Shown: positions 1 to 8,565 of the stretch, piece by piece
How the letters are laid out: each line of letters starts with the position of its first letter
Position numbering within the stretch: position 1 is the stretch's first letter
Origin: Bog-375 sp049698695
GTDB lineage: Bacteria > Acidobacteriota > Terriglobia > Bryobacterales > Bryobacteraceae
Length of the DNA stretch: 64,000 nt
Assembly: GCA_049698695.1 (NCBI GenBank)
Contig: JBAVYH010000092.1
Coordinates: 12,828-76,827 of the forward strand
Direction of reading: 5' to 3'
Program-made: the position numbers and the translations under genes
The notes under the pieces: model-generated
Seen by the model: only the letters and a program-made list of their open reading frames with translations
Database searches by the model: none
Told to the model about the DNA's origin: nothing

Positions 1-2
1 TG

Positions 3-248
3 CACGACGGGCGCTGGCGGCTCACCACCGAGCTGCATAACGTTTCCGCCACGCCCGCGCTGATGGTGCGGGTGAAGGCAGTGCGCGAAAAGACCGGCGA
101 CCGCATTCTGCCCGCGCTGTACAGCGACAACTACATCGCGCTGATGCCCGGCGAGAGGCGGACGATCGTCACCGACTTAGCCGATGAGGATACGCGCGGC
201 GAGAAACCGAGCGTGGTAGTGGAAGGCTTCAACGTGACAACGCGGTGA
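3..248 (+). CDS. C-terminal end of a GH2-type glycoside hydrolase (partial)
   Basis: The reading frame is open from the left edge and ends at TGA 246-248, so only the last 81 residues of the protein are visible. They read as a beta-sandwich tail: an LHNVSATPALMVRV stretch, then ILPALYSDNYIALMPGERRT. The pattern 'ILP.. SDNY..L.PGE' is typical of the last immunoglobulin-like domain of GH2 exo-beta-D-glucosaminidases and beta-mannosidases. No catalytic residue falls inside the window, so the family call rests on this tail alone. The gene precedes a run of carbohydrate-use genes, which fits. Another GH2 subfamily remains possible. Confidence 0.6.
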   Translation, partial: HDGRWRLTTELHNVSATPALMVRVKAVREKTGDRILPALYSDNYIALMPGERRTIVTDLADEDTRGEKPSVVVEGFNVTTR

Positions 249-308
249 GGCCCGCAGGCGGCCGACACAGCGTTTCCCTGAGCCACGCTGCCCGGCTTAT
301 CCTGGAAC

Positions 309-1016
309 GTGACGCAAGCGAAACGTCCTCGAGCCACACAGCCCAGGCACAAGGGGATCATTCGCCGTTTGCTTCGGTGGTGCCTGCTGGCCGGGCTTTT
401 GGGATGGACGCTGCTGGCTCTCAGCCTGTTGGCCGTTCGTTGGATAAACCCGCCGTTCACCGCCGTACAGATCGAGCGGCGGGTGCAGGCCTGGATCCAC
501 AAGAAGCCGTACCACAAGCGCTGCGCATTCGTCCGCCTCGACCGGATTGCGCCGGACCTCCAGCACGCGGTAATTGCCGCCGAGGATGCAAGGTTCTACC
601 AGCACCACGGTTTCGACTGGCACGAGATGCGGACTGCGATGGAGGACGACCTGGAGAAAGGGCGCGGCCGCGGCGCTTCCACCATCACGCAGCAGCTTGT
701 GAAGAACCTGTTCTTCGGGACGGGCCGTTCTTACCTGCGCAAGGGCGTGGAGTTCACGCTGGTTCCGGTGGCCGAGATCGTTTTGGGCAAGCGGCGCATC
801 CTTGAGCTGTACCTGAATGTGGTCGAGTGGGGACCGGGTATCTACGGGGCTGAAGCCGCATCGCGCTACTACTACCCGATCCCGGCGCGGAACCTCGGCC
901 GGGAGCAGGCCGCGCGGCTGGCTGCGATTCTTCCGGCCCCGCTGAGGCGCCGGCCGGAGCGGATGAACGAGTACAGCGCGCTGATCCTCGAGCGGATGCG
1001 CCAGATGGGCTGGTGA
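309..1016 (+). CDS. mtgA: Monofunctional peptidoglycan glycosyltransferase (GT51)
   Basis: The 235-residue protein polymerises lipid II into glycan strands without a transpeptidase domain. It has a basic N-terminus, one membrane anchor at about residues 22-45 and a single GT51 domain. The catalytic glutamate lies in AAEDARFYQHHGFD (about residue 92), followed by the family signature GASTITQQLVKNLFF and by LELYLNVVEWGPGIYGAEAA. Length matches the MtgA family. The start is GTG, seven codons of basic and polar residues ahead of the anchor. It is followed by the O-methyltransferase gene with a short gap. Family identity is clear; its cellular role is inferred from family knowledge. Confidence 0.93.
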   Translation: MTQAKRPRATQPRHKGIIRRLLRWCLLAGLLGWTLLALSLLAVRWINPPFTAVQIERRVQAWIHKKPYHKRCAFVRLDRIAPDLQHAVIAAEDARFYQHHGFDWHEMRTAMEDDLEKGRGRGASTITQQLVKNLFFGTGRSYLRKGVEFTLVPVAEIVLGKRRILELYLNVVEWGPGIYGAEAASRYYYPIPARNLGREQAARLAAILPAPLRRRPERMNEYSALILERMRQMGW

Positions 1017-1039
1017 TCCGTGCCAGTGCGCGCCCGCGG

Positions 1040-1045
1040 TAGAAT
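1040..1045 (+). promoter_or_regulatory. -10-like hexamer TAGAAT just upstream of the O-methyltransferase ATG
   Basis: TAGAAT differs at one position from the bacterial -10 consensus and ends seven bases before ATG 1053, which would place transcription start on or beside the start codon. No Shine-Dalgarno sequence is seen. No convincing -35 box was recognised. Confidence 0.45.
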
Positions 1046-1052
1046 GGGCGGC

Positions 1053-1715
1053 ATGTCCCGCGTGCAGACGCCGCTTACCGATTCCGTGCTGACTTACGTC
1101 CGCGATGTCACTCTGCGCGAACCGGAGGCGCTGCGCAAGCTGCGCGAATCGACCGAAAGTCACCCGCGCGCCTCATGGCAAGTAGCGCCCGAGCAGGGAC
1201 AGTTCCTGCACTTGCTGGCGCGCTTGACCGGAGCGCGAAAAGCGCTCGAAGTCGGCATCTTCATGGGCTACAGCTCAAGCTGGATTGCGCTCGGCCTGGC
1301 GGCAGGCGGGAAGCTTATCGCTTGCGATGCCAGCGAAGAGTACGCCGCCATAGCCAGACGGACCTGGCGCGAAGCCGGCGTGGCGGACCGCATCGAGCTG
1401 CGGCTTGCCCCGGCGCTCGATTCGCTGGACGCGCTCGTAGCGGAAGGCCAAGCCGGCAGTTTCGATTTCATTTTCATCGACGCCGACAAGGAAGGCTACA
1501 TCCATTACTATGAGCGCGCGCTGCGCCTTGTGCGGCAGGGCGGGCTGATCGCCGCCGACAACGTTTTGTTCCACGGCACGGTGGCCGACCCGGCAAACCA
1601 CGATTCCGACACGGAGGCCGTGCGCAAATTCAACCGCCACCTGCAATCCGACCAGCGCATCGCGCTCAGCATGGCCACCATGGGCGATGGCCTGGCGCTG
1701 GCAGTGAGGCTGTGA
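1053..1715 (+). CDS. SAM-dependent O-methyltransferase, caffeoyl-CoA OMT family
   Basis: This 220-residue class I methyltransferase belongs to the Methyltransf_3 (CCoAOMT/catechol OMT-like) family. The SAM-binding motif ALEVGIFMGYSSSWIAL, the acidic post-I region (LIACDASEEYAAIARR) and the metal/active-site stretch FIFIDADKEGY are all present. An in-frame GTG at 1020 would add 11 residues. ATG 1053 is preferred because the family normally begins just before this point and because TAGAAT at 1040-1045 lies seven bases upstream, consistent with a leaderless message. The substrate cannot be read from the sequence. Confidence 0.88.
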   Translation: MSRVQTPLTDSVLTYVRDVTLREPEALRKLRESTESHPRASWQVAPEQGQFLHLLARLTGARKALEVGIFMGYSSSWIALGLAAGGKLIACDASEEYAAIARRTWREAGVADRIELRLAPALDSLDALVAEGQAGSFDFIFIDADKEGYIHYYERALRLVRQGGLIAADNVLFHGTVADPANHDSDTEAVRKFNRHLQSDQRIALSMATMGDGLALAVRL

Positions 1716-1778
1716 GGCGCGGCGCGACCGCCCCGGAAGCGTGAAAGGTGCAAGAATGATGGGGAAAGGAATGGCGCC

Positions 1779-2144
1779 ATGAAGCGTGTTTTGATTCTGA
1801 TGGCAGCGTTCGCGGTGGCAGCGGTGGCAGCGGATATCGCCGGCACCTGGAAAGCGACGGCGGAGGGCCCTAACGGAACGATGGAACGGACCTTCGTCTT
1901 CAAAGTGGACGGAAACAAACTCACTGGAGAAACCACCAGCACGATGTTGGGCAAATCCACTATCACGGACGGGAAAGTGGACGGAGACAACCTCTCGTTC
2001 ACCATCACCGCCGACTTTCAGGGAACGGAAATGAAGCTGAGTTACAAAGGAAAGGTCAGCGGCGCCGACCTGCACCTGACTTCCGAACGAGCCGGCGATG
2101 GAGGCGGGCAGTCGATTGAATGGACCGGCAAGAAGGTTCAATGA
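1779..2144 (+). CDS. Small secreted lipocalin-like protein
   Basis: The 121-residue protein has a clear cleavable signal peptide (MKRVLILMAAFAVAAVAA, cleavage near residue 18). A mature beta-rich domain follows, starting DIAGTWKATAEGPNG and containing repeated 'G.. L.G......S.I.DGKVDGD.LSFTI' strands. This layout is common in small periplasmic or secreted proteins of Acidobacteria whose function is unknown. AAAGGAATGG lies a short distance before ATG 1779 and may be the ribosome site. No catalytic motif is visible and no specific function is proposed. Confidence 0.75.
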   Translation: MKRVLILMAAFAVAAVAADIAGTWKATAEGPNGTMERTFVFKVDGNKLTGETTSTMLGKSTITDGKVDGDNLSFTITADFQGTEMKLSYKGKVSGADLHLTSERAGDGGGQSIEWTGKKVQ

Positions 2145-2191
2145 ACCTTCGGGCCGGGCGCCGCTAGTCCGCGGTCACGACTGAAACCGGA

Positions 2192-3364
2192 ATGCCGGTA
2201 CCTAACAAGAGTCGGCCCCAGGGTGCTTCGAGCGAGGTTGTTCGCGATATCAACCGGCGCATCGTCCTCAACCTGATCCGCAAGCGCCAGCCCATTTCGC
2301 GTGCCGACCTGGCGCGCGTTTCCGGGATGCAGCGCAGCACAATATCGCTGATTGTCGAACAACTGATCCGGGAGAACTGGGTGCTGACGGGACCCACGGG
2401 GCGGCTGCCCAGGGGCCGGCGGCCCACCTTCCTGCGGCTCAACGATGCGCGCGTGATCATCGGCGTGGACATCCGCCCGGCTCAGATCACAGCTGCGGTG
2501 GCGGACGCCAACGGGAGGTTCATCTCGCAGGAGGCGATCGTCACCACGCCCGACCCGGAGTTCACGCTGGGCCGTTTGACCGAAGTGATCCGGCGCATCG
2601 TGGCGTCGTGCCGGGGCAGGAAAATCGAAGGGATCGGCGTCAGCGTGCCGGGGCGCTACATACCCGGATCGAACCGGCTCGTCTTTGCGCCCAATCTTGG
2701 ATGGCGCGACGTGGATATTCGCACTCCGTTGATGAAGGCGACGGGCCTGGAGGTGGAAATCGAGAACGCCGCCACGGCCTGCGCGCTGGCCGCCGTGTGG
2801 TTCGACCATATGGAACAGGCTCGCAACCTGGTGGTGGTTACGGTTTCCGAAGGTGTCGGCACGGGAATTCTGCTCAATGGCCAGATCGTGCGAGGCGTGA
2901 ATGGGATGGCTGGCGAGTTTGGCCATGTGCCGCTTGATCCGCAGGGCCCGCTATGCGAGTGCGGCCGCCGGGGCTGCTGGGAGGTGTTTGCCTCCAATCG
3001 CGCGGCGCTGCGGTACTACAGCGAATCCGGCTCGGTGCCCGCGGGGCTGAGCTTCCTCGATCTGCTGAGTCGTGCGGACCAGGGAGACCAGCGGGCCGAG
3101 AAAGCGTTGAAGACCATGGCCCACTACCTGGGCCGCGGCATGCGAATGTTGGTGGCCGGTTTTGCGCCCGAACGGATCGTGGTGGTCGGTGACCTCACCC
3201 GGTCCTGGAAGCGCTTTGAAGCGGTGCTTAAGCCGGAGGTGCTGGAGCAGGTGTTGCCCGGCGGCGTAGCCCCGCAGTTGATTCCAGCGCGGGAAGGCGG
3301 TGTGGCGCGCCTGCGCGGCACGGTGGCTCTGGTTCTGGAGAAAGATTTCGGCGTATGCTCATGA
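2192..3364 (+). CDS. ROK-family transcriptional regulator
   Basis: The 390-residue protein combines an N-terminal winged helix-turn-helix (about residues 12-75: RRIVLNLIRKRQPISRADLARVSGMQRSTISLIVEQL) with a C-terminal ROK sugar-kinase-like domain. The ATP-site-like motif GVDIRPAQITAAVAD and the ROK zinc motif GHVPLDPQGPLCECGRRGCWE are visible. Proteins of this design (NagC/XylR type) repress sugar genes and respond to a bound sugar. The gene stands directly before the GH3, symporter and xylanase genes, so it is the likely local regulator. The sugar that controls it is inferred, not shown. Confidence 0.9.
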   Translation: MPVPNKSRPQGASSEVVRDINRRIVLNLIRKRQPISRADLARVSGMQRSTISLIVEQLIRENWVLTGPTGRLPRGRRPTFLRLNDARVIIGVDIRPAQITAAVADANGRFISQEAIVTTPDPEFTLGRLTEVIRRIVASCRGRKIEGIGVSVPGRYIPGSNRLVFAPNLGWRDVDIRTPLMKATGLEVEIENAATACALAAVWFDHMEQARNLVVVTVSEGVGTGILLNGQIVRGVNGMAGEFGHVPLDPQGPLCECGRRGCWEVFASNRAALRYYSESGSVPAGLSFLDLLSRADQGDQRAEKALKTMAHYLGRGMRMLVAGFAPERIVVVGDLTRSWKRFEAVLKPEVLEQVLPGGVAPQLIPAREGGVARLRGTVALVLEKDFGVCS

Positions 3365-3416
3365 GCCGTTGCCGGCCCGGCGCGCGCGCCTTGCATTTTA
3401 GGCCCGGCCATCTGAT

Positions 3417-3422
3417 TATAGT
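3417..3422 (+). promoter_or_regulatory. Possible -10 element (TATAGT) ahead of the GH3 operon
   Basis: TATAGT lies 140 bases before the GH3 start in an otherwise GC-rich gap. A TTGCAT upstream at about 3391 is 20 bases away, which is longer than ideal spacing. The long leader it would give contains the hairpin repeat at 3481-3542. Confidence 0.3.
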
Positions 3423-3480
3423 TTGAGGCTAGAACGAATTCGCGTTTGACCGGCCTGGATACGGCGCTCCCTCGCGAATC

Positions 3481-3542
3481 GGCGGGTGGTTCCGCCGGGG
3501 CCTGGTGGGCCGGGAATGTCCGGCCCGGCTTTGCCACCGCCA
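3481..3542. repeat. REP-like nested hairpin upstream of the GH3 gene
   Basis: Two nested inverted repeats are visible. The outer arms are GGCGGGTGG (3481-3489) and CCACCGCC (3535-3542). The inner arms are GGGCCGG (3507-3513) and CCGGCCC (3520-3526), around the loop GAATGT. The inner core resembles the palindrome at 18548-18567, which suggests a repeat family scattered between genes. It would be transcribed as part of the GH3 leader if the promoter at 3417 is real. Confidence 0.5.
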
Positions 3543-3562
3543 AAACAAACGAGACCACATTT

Positions 3563-5878
3563 ATGACGAAACCGAATCAGAAGAAAAGCCAAAGCGTGCC
3601 GCTTTTCCGGAAGCGCGATGTGCCGGTGAAGAAGCGTGTGCGCGACCTGTTGTCGCGAATGACCTTGGAAGAGAAGGCCGCGCAGATGATGTGCGTCTGG
3701 CAGGAAAAGGCCGAGAAGCTGGTGGACGCCGCCGGCAATTTCGATTTCGCCAAGGCCAAGCAGGCTTTCCGGCGCGGGCACGGCATCGGCCAGGTCGGCC
3801 GGCCGAGCGACGCGGGCGGAGGCAAGGACGCGCGCGGGATGGCCGAGCTGACCAACGCCATCCAGAAGTTCTTCGTCGAGAACAGCCGTCTCGGCATCCC
3901 GGTGATCTTCCACGAAGAGTGCCTCCACGGCCACGCCGCCATCGGCGGCACCAGTTTCCCGCAGCCAATCGCGTTGGGGGCCAGCTTCGATCCGGAGCTG
4001 GTCGAGTCGCTGTTCAGCGTCACGGCACTGGAAGCGCGGCTGCGCGGAACCCACCAGGCGCTGACGCCGGTGGTGGATGTGGCGCGGGACCCGCGCTGGG
4101 GGCGCGTGGAAGAGACTTACGGCGAAGACCCTTTCCTGGCATCGCGGATGGGCATTGCGGCGGTGCGCGGATTTCAGGGCGATGCCTCCTTCGAGGACAA
4201 AGCGCACGTCATCGCCACGCTGAAACACATGACCGGCCACGGCCAGCCGGAATCCGGCATGAACTGCGCTCCCGCGGACATCTCCGAGCGCGTCATCCGG
4301 GGCACCTTCCTGTTCCCTTTCGAGCAGGCGTTGCACAAAGCCGGGGCCATCAGCGTGATGTCATCCTACAACGAGGTCGATGGCGTGCCGAGCCACGCCA
4401 ACCGCTGGCTGCTGCGCGACATTCTGCGCAAGGAATGGGGCTTCACGGGCTACGTGGTGTCCGATTACTACGCGATCTGGGAGCTCAGTTACCGCCCTGA
4501 TACGCACGGCCATTTCGTCGCCAAGGATAAGAAGGAAGCCTGCGCGCTGGCGGTGCGGGCCGGCGTGAACATAGAGCTGCCGGAGCCGGATTGTTACCTG
4601 CACCTGGTCGAACTCGTGAACAAAGGCGTGCTGCGGGAATCGGAACTCGACGAGCTGGTGGCGCCCATGCTGCACTGGAAGTTCCGCATGGGCCTGTTCG
4701 ACGATCCGTATGTAGACCCGGATGAGGCAGACCGCGTAGTTGGTTGCGACGCGCACCGCGCGCTGGCTTTCGACGCCGCGCGCCGATCGATCACGCTGCT
4801 CCAGGACGAAGGCGGCGTGGCGCCGCTCGATCTGCACTCGCTCAAAACCATCGCGGTGATCGGCCCCAACGCCCATCGCAGCCTGCTGGGAGGTTACAGC
4901 GGCAAACCGAAGTCCGAGGTCACCGTGCTCGATGGCATCCGCGCTAAAGCCGGCAACCAGGTGAAAGTGCTCTATAGCGAGGGTTGCAAGATCACCCAGC
5001 CCGGCTCCTGGAATCAGGACGAAGTGGTGGCCAGCGACCCGGCGGAGGACCGCAAGTTGATCTCGGAAGCCGTCGAGGTCGCCCGGAAGGCCGATGTTGT
5101 AGTCTTGGCGATCGGCGGTAATGAGCAGACCTCGCGCGAGGCTTGGAACCTGAAGCATATGGGTGACCGCGCCAGCCTCGACCTGATCGGCAGGCAGCAG
5201 GAACTGGTGGACGCCATCGCCGCTACGGGCAAGCCGATCATTGTGTTTCTGTTCCATGGCCGGCCGAACTCGATCCAGCGCGTGGCGCAGAAAGCGGCGG
5301 CCGTTTTCGAATGCTGGTATCTCGGCCAGGAAACCGGGCGCGCTGTGGCGGAAGTTCTGTTCGGCGATTACAACCCCGGCGGCAAGCTGCCGATCACCGT
5401 GCCGCGCTCGGTGGGCCATCTGCCCGCGTTCTACAACTACAAGCCATCGGCCCGCCGCGGCTACCTTTTCGACGACGTCACGCCGCTTTACCCCTTCGGC
5501 TTTGGCTTGAGCTACACCACCTTCAGCATCGGCAACGTTCGACTGTCGAAGCGGCGGATGGCATCCACTGGCTCGGCCGAAGTGCTGGCCGAAGTCACCA
5601 ACACCGGCTCGCGGGCTGGGAGCGAAGTGGTGCAGATGTATATCCGCGATTTGGTCAGCTCGGTCACCCGACCGGTGAAGGAATTGAAAGGCTTCCGCCG
5701 AATCGCCTTGGAACCGGGCGAAACGGCGACGGTCCGGTTCGAGATTACTTCCGAGTTACTCGCGTTCTGGGACGTGAATATGAAGTACCGGGTGGAACCC
5801 GGAGACTTCGAAATCATGGTCGGCAATTCATCGCGGGATGCCGATCTGCAGAAGCTGGTTCTGCAGGTGACTAAGTAG
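3563..5878 (+). CDS. GH3 beta-glycosidase (beta-glucosidase/beta-xylosidase type)
   Basis: The 771-residue protein has the three-part GH3 layout. The N-terminal barrel carries the nucleophile aspartate in GYVVSDYYAIWE (about residue 305). The alpha/beta sandwich contains VVLAIGGNEQTSREAW and GKLPITVPRSVGH. A C-terminal fibronectin III-like domain follows FGFGLSYTTFSI. Substrate-pocket motifs DPRWGRVEETYGEDPFL and LKHMTGHGQPESGMN are intact. The frame extends upstream to 3446, but ATG 3563 fits the family start. No signal peptide is seen, so it is probably cytoplasmic and acts on oligosaccharides brought in by the adjacent symporter. Whether it prefers glucosides or xylosides cannot be decided; the neighbouring xylanase favours xylosides. 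Confidence 0.92.
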   Translation: MTKPNQKKSQSVPLFRKRDVPVKKRVRDLLSRMTLEEKAAQMMCVWQEKAEKLVDAAGNFDFAKAKQAFRRGHGIGQVGRPSDAGGGKDARGMAELTNAIQKFFVENSRLGIPVIFHEECLHGHAAIGGTSFPQPIALGASFDPELVESLFSVTALEARLRGTHQALTPVVDVARDPRWGRVEETYGEDPFLASRMGIAAVRGFQGDASFEDKAHVIATLKHMTGHGQPESGMNCAPADISERVIRGTFLFPFEQALHKAGAISVMSSYNEVDGVPSHANRWLLRDILRKEWGFTGYVVSDYYAIWELSYRPDTHGHFVAKDKKEACALAVRAGVNIELPEPDCYLHLVELVNKGVLRESELDELVAPMLHWKFRMGLFDDPYVDPDEADRVVGCDAHRALAFDAARRSITLLQDEGGVAPLDLHSLKTIAVIGPNAHRSLLGGYSGKPKSEVTVLDGIRAKAGNQVKVLYSEGCKITQPGSWNQDEVVASDPAEDRKLISEAVEVARKADVVVLAIGGNEQTSREAWNLKHMGDRASLDLIGRQQELVDAIAATGKPIIVFLFHGRPNSIQRVAQKAAAVFECWYLGQETGRAVAEVLFGDYNPGGKLPITVPRSVGHLPAFYNYKPSARRGYLFDDVTPLYPFGFGLSYTTFSIGNVRLSKRRMASTGSAEVLAEVTNTGSRAGSEVVQMYIRDLVSSVTRPVKELKGFRRIALEPGETATVRFEITSELLAFWDVNMKYRVEPGDFEIMVGNSSRDADLQKLVLQVTK

Positions 5879-5923
5879 TTCCACCCGGACAGTCGACGGC
5901 GACGACTGCATGAGCGGGTGGAA
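5879..5923 (+). promoter_or_regulatory. Intercistronic stem-loop between GH3 and symporter genes
   Basis: A two-part hairpin has outer arms TTCCACCCG (5879-5887) and CGGGTGGAA (5915-5923) and an inner pair CAGTCG/CGACTG. It has no T-run, so it is not a standard intrinsic terminator. It is better read as an mRNA-stabilising or attenuating structure that sets different levels of the two cistrons. It covers the alternative GTG start at 5918. Confidence 0.5.
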
Positions 5924-5938
5924 AGAAACGAGGCACTT

Positions 5939-7306
5939 ATGACGCAAAGAATTTCGTTTGGGGAGAAGGTAGGTTACGGCCTTGGAGACATGGGCGCGAA
6001 CTTATTCTTCCAGACGATGATCGCGCTGCAGCTTAGCTTTTATGCCGATACGTTCGGCCTGACGGCGGCCCAGGCGGGAACGCTCTTTCTGGTGATTGGC
6101 CTGATCTCCGCCGCGCTCAATCCGGTGATGGGCTTCATCGCGGATAGGACCGTCACGCGGTGGGGCAAATTCCGTCCCTGGCTTCTGTGGACGGCCGTGC
6201 CGTTTGGCGTCATTGGGGTCCTGACCTTTACCACTCCGAACATCAGCATGGGCGGCAAGATCATCTACGCCTACACGACCTATTTCATGCTGAGACTGAT
6301 CTATACGATCAACAACGTTCCCTACGCGTCGCTGATGGGTGTAATTACAAACGATCCGGACGAGCGGACCAGCATCTCCACCTACCGGCAGATCTTCGCC
6401 AATAGCGCGGCCTTGATCGTGCAGAGCCTGGCCATCCCCCTGCGCGACTACTTCGGGAAAGGCGACAACGCGAAGGGCTACCAGATGACGATGGGGCTCT
6501 TCTCCGTGTTATGCGTGTTTTTCTTCATCATCGCCTTTGCCACAACCAAAGAGCGCATTCAGCCCAACCCCGAGCAGAAGACTTCCGTGGGGATGGACCT
6601 GGGGGATCTTTTCCGGAACGGACCGCTGATCGCGCTGTTTCTGGTGACCATCTTCTACTTCATGGCGATCTCGATACGCGGCAGCGTGATGTTGCCCTAT
6701 TTCAAGTATTGTGCGGGGCACGAAAGGCTGTTTAGCTGGTTCAACGGCTTTGGGCTGACCTCGCTGCTGATCGGCGTCGCCGTCTCCAATTCATTGGCGG
6801 TGCGAATCGGTAAACGGAACCTGTTCATCCTGAGCATGGTGCTGAGCGGCGGCTTTACCGTGGCGCTGCTGTTCCTTCCGGCGACTGCGACCGTTCTCAT
6901 CTTTGGCTCGGAAATCATCCGCCAGTTCGCCTTTGGCTGGTCGTGTCCGCTGCTGTGGGCTATGATCGGCGATGTCGCCGATTACGGCGAGTGGAAGACG
7001 GGACGCCGCGCGACCGGGACCGTGACTTCGGCGGTTGTGTTTGCGCTATGGGTTGGACTGGCATTGGGTGGGGCAATGGCCGGCTGGTTGTTCTCGTCTT
7101 ATGGTTATGTGGCAAACGCTGTCCAGACCGCGGACTCTCTGCTGGGCATCCGGCTGACCGCGAGCGTGTACGCCGGACTGGCCTTCGCCGCCACCGTCGT
7201 CTGCCTCTTCTTCTACGGGATCACGAAGGAACTCAACCGGAAAATTGCGGACGATCTGATAGCGCGCCGCAAGACATATTCAACCCAGGCAGTGCCGGGA
7301 GTGTGA
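5939..7306 (+). CDS. GPH-family sugar:cation symporter (MelB/XynB type)
   Basis: The 455-residue protein has about 12 membrane segments and opens with FGEKVGYGLGDMGANLFFQ, the N-terminal signature of the glycoside-pentoside-hexuronide symporters. The loop 2-3 motif GFIADRTVTRWGKFRPWLLW and NNVPYASLMGVITNDPDERTSI are also typical. Family members import oligosaccharides or xylosides with Na+ or H+. ATG 5939 is chosen over GTG 5918 because AAAGAAACGAGG lies at the right distance and the GTG sits inside a hairpin. It lies between the GH3 enzyme and the xylanase, so xylo-oligosaccharide uptake is the likely role, by inference. Confidence 0.9.
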   Translation: MTQRISFGEKVGYGLGDMGANLFFQTMIALQLSFYADTFGLTAAQAGTLFLVIGLISAALNPVMGFIADRTVTRWGKFRPWLLWTAVPFGVIGVLTFTTPNISMGGKIIYAYTTYFMLRLIYTINNVPYASLMGVITNDPDERTSISTYRQIFANSAALIVQSLAIPLRDYFGKGDNAKGYQMTMGLFSVLCVFFFIIAFATTKERIQPNPEQKTSVGMDLGDLFRNGPLIALFLVTIFYFMAISIRGSVMLPYFKYCAGHERLFSWFNGFGLTSLLIGVAVSNSLAVRIGKRNLFILSMVLSGGFTVALLFLPATATVLIFGSEIIRQFAFGWSCPLLWAMIGDVADYGEWKTGRRATGTVTSAVVFALWVGLALGGAMAGWLFSSYGYVANAVQTADSLLGIRLTASVYAGLAFAATVVCLFFYGITKELNRKIADDLIARRKTYSTQAVPGV

Positions 7307-7337
7307 CCGCCCGCGCAAAGAGGAGAAATCGGAAATC

Positions 7338-8456
7338 ATGTCTTCGCAGTCGATTGTCCTGACGGCCCTGGTGGCGGGCTGGCTATGCCTGCCGGTCCCC
7401 GCGCAGACCACGCTGAAGGCCGCCTACCGGGACGATTTCAGGATTGGCGCGGCGCTCAGCCAGGCGATTTACACCGGAGGCGATGCAGCCGGAGCGGCCC
7501 TCGTCGAAGCCCAGTTCAATTCCATCACGCCGGAGAACGATCTGAAGTGGGAGCATATTCATCCCACGCCGCAGGGTTTCAACTTCGAGCCGGCCGACCG
7601 ATACGTCGAGTTTGGCGAGAAGAACCATATGTGGATCGTCGGGCACTGTCTGGTCTGGCACAACCAGGTGCCGCACTGGGTGTTTGAGGACGACAAGGGC
7701 AATCCGGTGGGCCGCGAGGAATTGCTCCGCCGCATGCACGACCACATCTTCGCGGTTGTGGGCCGCTATAAGGGCCGCATCAACGGTTGGGACGTGGTCA
7801 ACGAAGCGCTGAACGAGGACGGCACGCTGCGGCGGTCGCCCTGGCTCCGCATCATCGGCGACGACTACATCGCCAAGGCATTCGAATACGCGCACGCGGC
7901 CGATCCCAAGGCTGAGCTGTACTATAACGAGTACTCGCTCGAAAACGAGGCCAAGCGCAAAGGCGGCGTTGAGCTGATCCGCAAACTGCTGGCCGAGGGC
8001 GTGCCGGTCACCGCCGTCGGCTTGCAAGGGCACTACCGCATGGACTGGCCGAGCGTCGACAACGTCGATGCGACCATCGCCGCCTTCCATGCGCTCGGCG
8101 TCAAGGTGAATATCACCGAGCTCGACGTGGATGTCTTGCCCCGCGTGCGCCGCGACCAGAACGCCGACGTATCCGCCAGAGCCGAAGGGGGCGCCAATTC
8201 CAACCCTTACGTAAGCGGCTTGCCGGCCGCGATGCAACAAGCGCTGGCGGATCGCTACGCGGCCTTGTTTCGTGTCTTCCTGAAACACCGCGACGCCATC
8301 ACGCGGGTGACCTTCTGGGGCGTCACCGACCGCACATCCTGGTTGAACAACTTTCCGGCGGCGGGCAGAACCAACTATCCCCTGTTGTTCGATCGCGAGG
8401 GAAGACCCAAGCCGGCGTTTGATGCCGTGATTGCAGCAGCCCGCGCCGCCCGCTGA
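7338..8456 (+). CDS. Secreted endo-1,4-beta-xylanase, GH10
   Basis: The 372-residue protein has a signal peptide (about residues 1-23, ending CLPVPAQ) and a single GH10 barrel. The acid/base glutamate lies in GWDVVNEAL and the nucleophile glutamate in VNITELDVD. Substrate-binding motifs ITPENDLKWEHIHP, HCLVWHNQVPHWV and VTFWGVTDRTSWLNN are intact. It would cut xylan outside the cytoplasmic membrane. The start follows GAGGAG at about 7320, with a rather long 12-base gap. With the preceding symporter and GH3 enzyme it forms a xylan-use set: cut outside, import, finish inside. Confidence 0.95.
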   Translation: MSSQSIVLTALVAGWLCLPVPAQTTLKAAYRDDFRIGAALSQAIYTGGDAAGAALVEAQFNSITPENDLKWEHIHPTPQGFNFEPADRYVEFGEKNHMWIVGHCLVWHNQVPHWVFEDDKGNPVGREELLRRMHDHIFAVVGRYKGRINGWDVVNEALNEDGTLRRSPWLRIIGDDYIAKAFEYAHAADPKAELYYNEYSLENEAKRKGGVELIRKLLAEGVPVTAVGLQGHYRMDWPSVDNVDATIAAFHALGVKVNITELDVDVLPRVRRDQNADVSARAEGGANSNPYVSGLPAAMQQALADRYAALFRVFLKHRDAITRVTFWGVTDRTSWLNNFPAAGRTNYPLLFDREGRPKPAFDAVIAAARAAR

Positions 8457-8565
8457 GCCGCGTAGGGGGCCGCGTCGGTGCTGAAGGGACGCCCGGTGTG
8501 CCTCCGCCGGGAGCCTGTGGTATCCTGCCTCTCGGATCAAGAGTGCCTGACTAAGGAGGTAGTTT

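Noticed and set aside
8461..8530. GC-rich partial palindromes upstream of the DoxX gene
   Set aside because: Arms are short and imperfect and do not match the repeat families seen elsewhere in the window.
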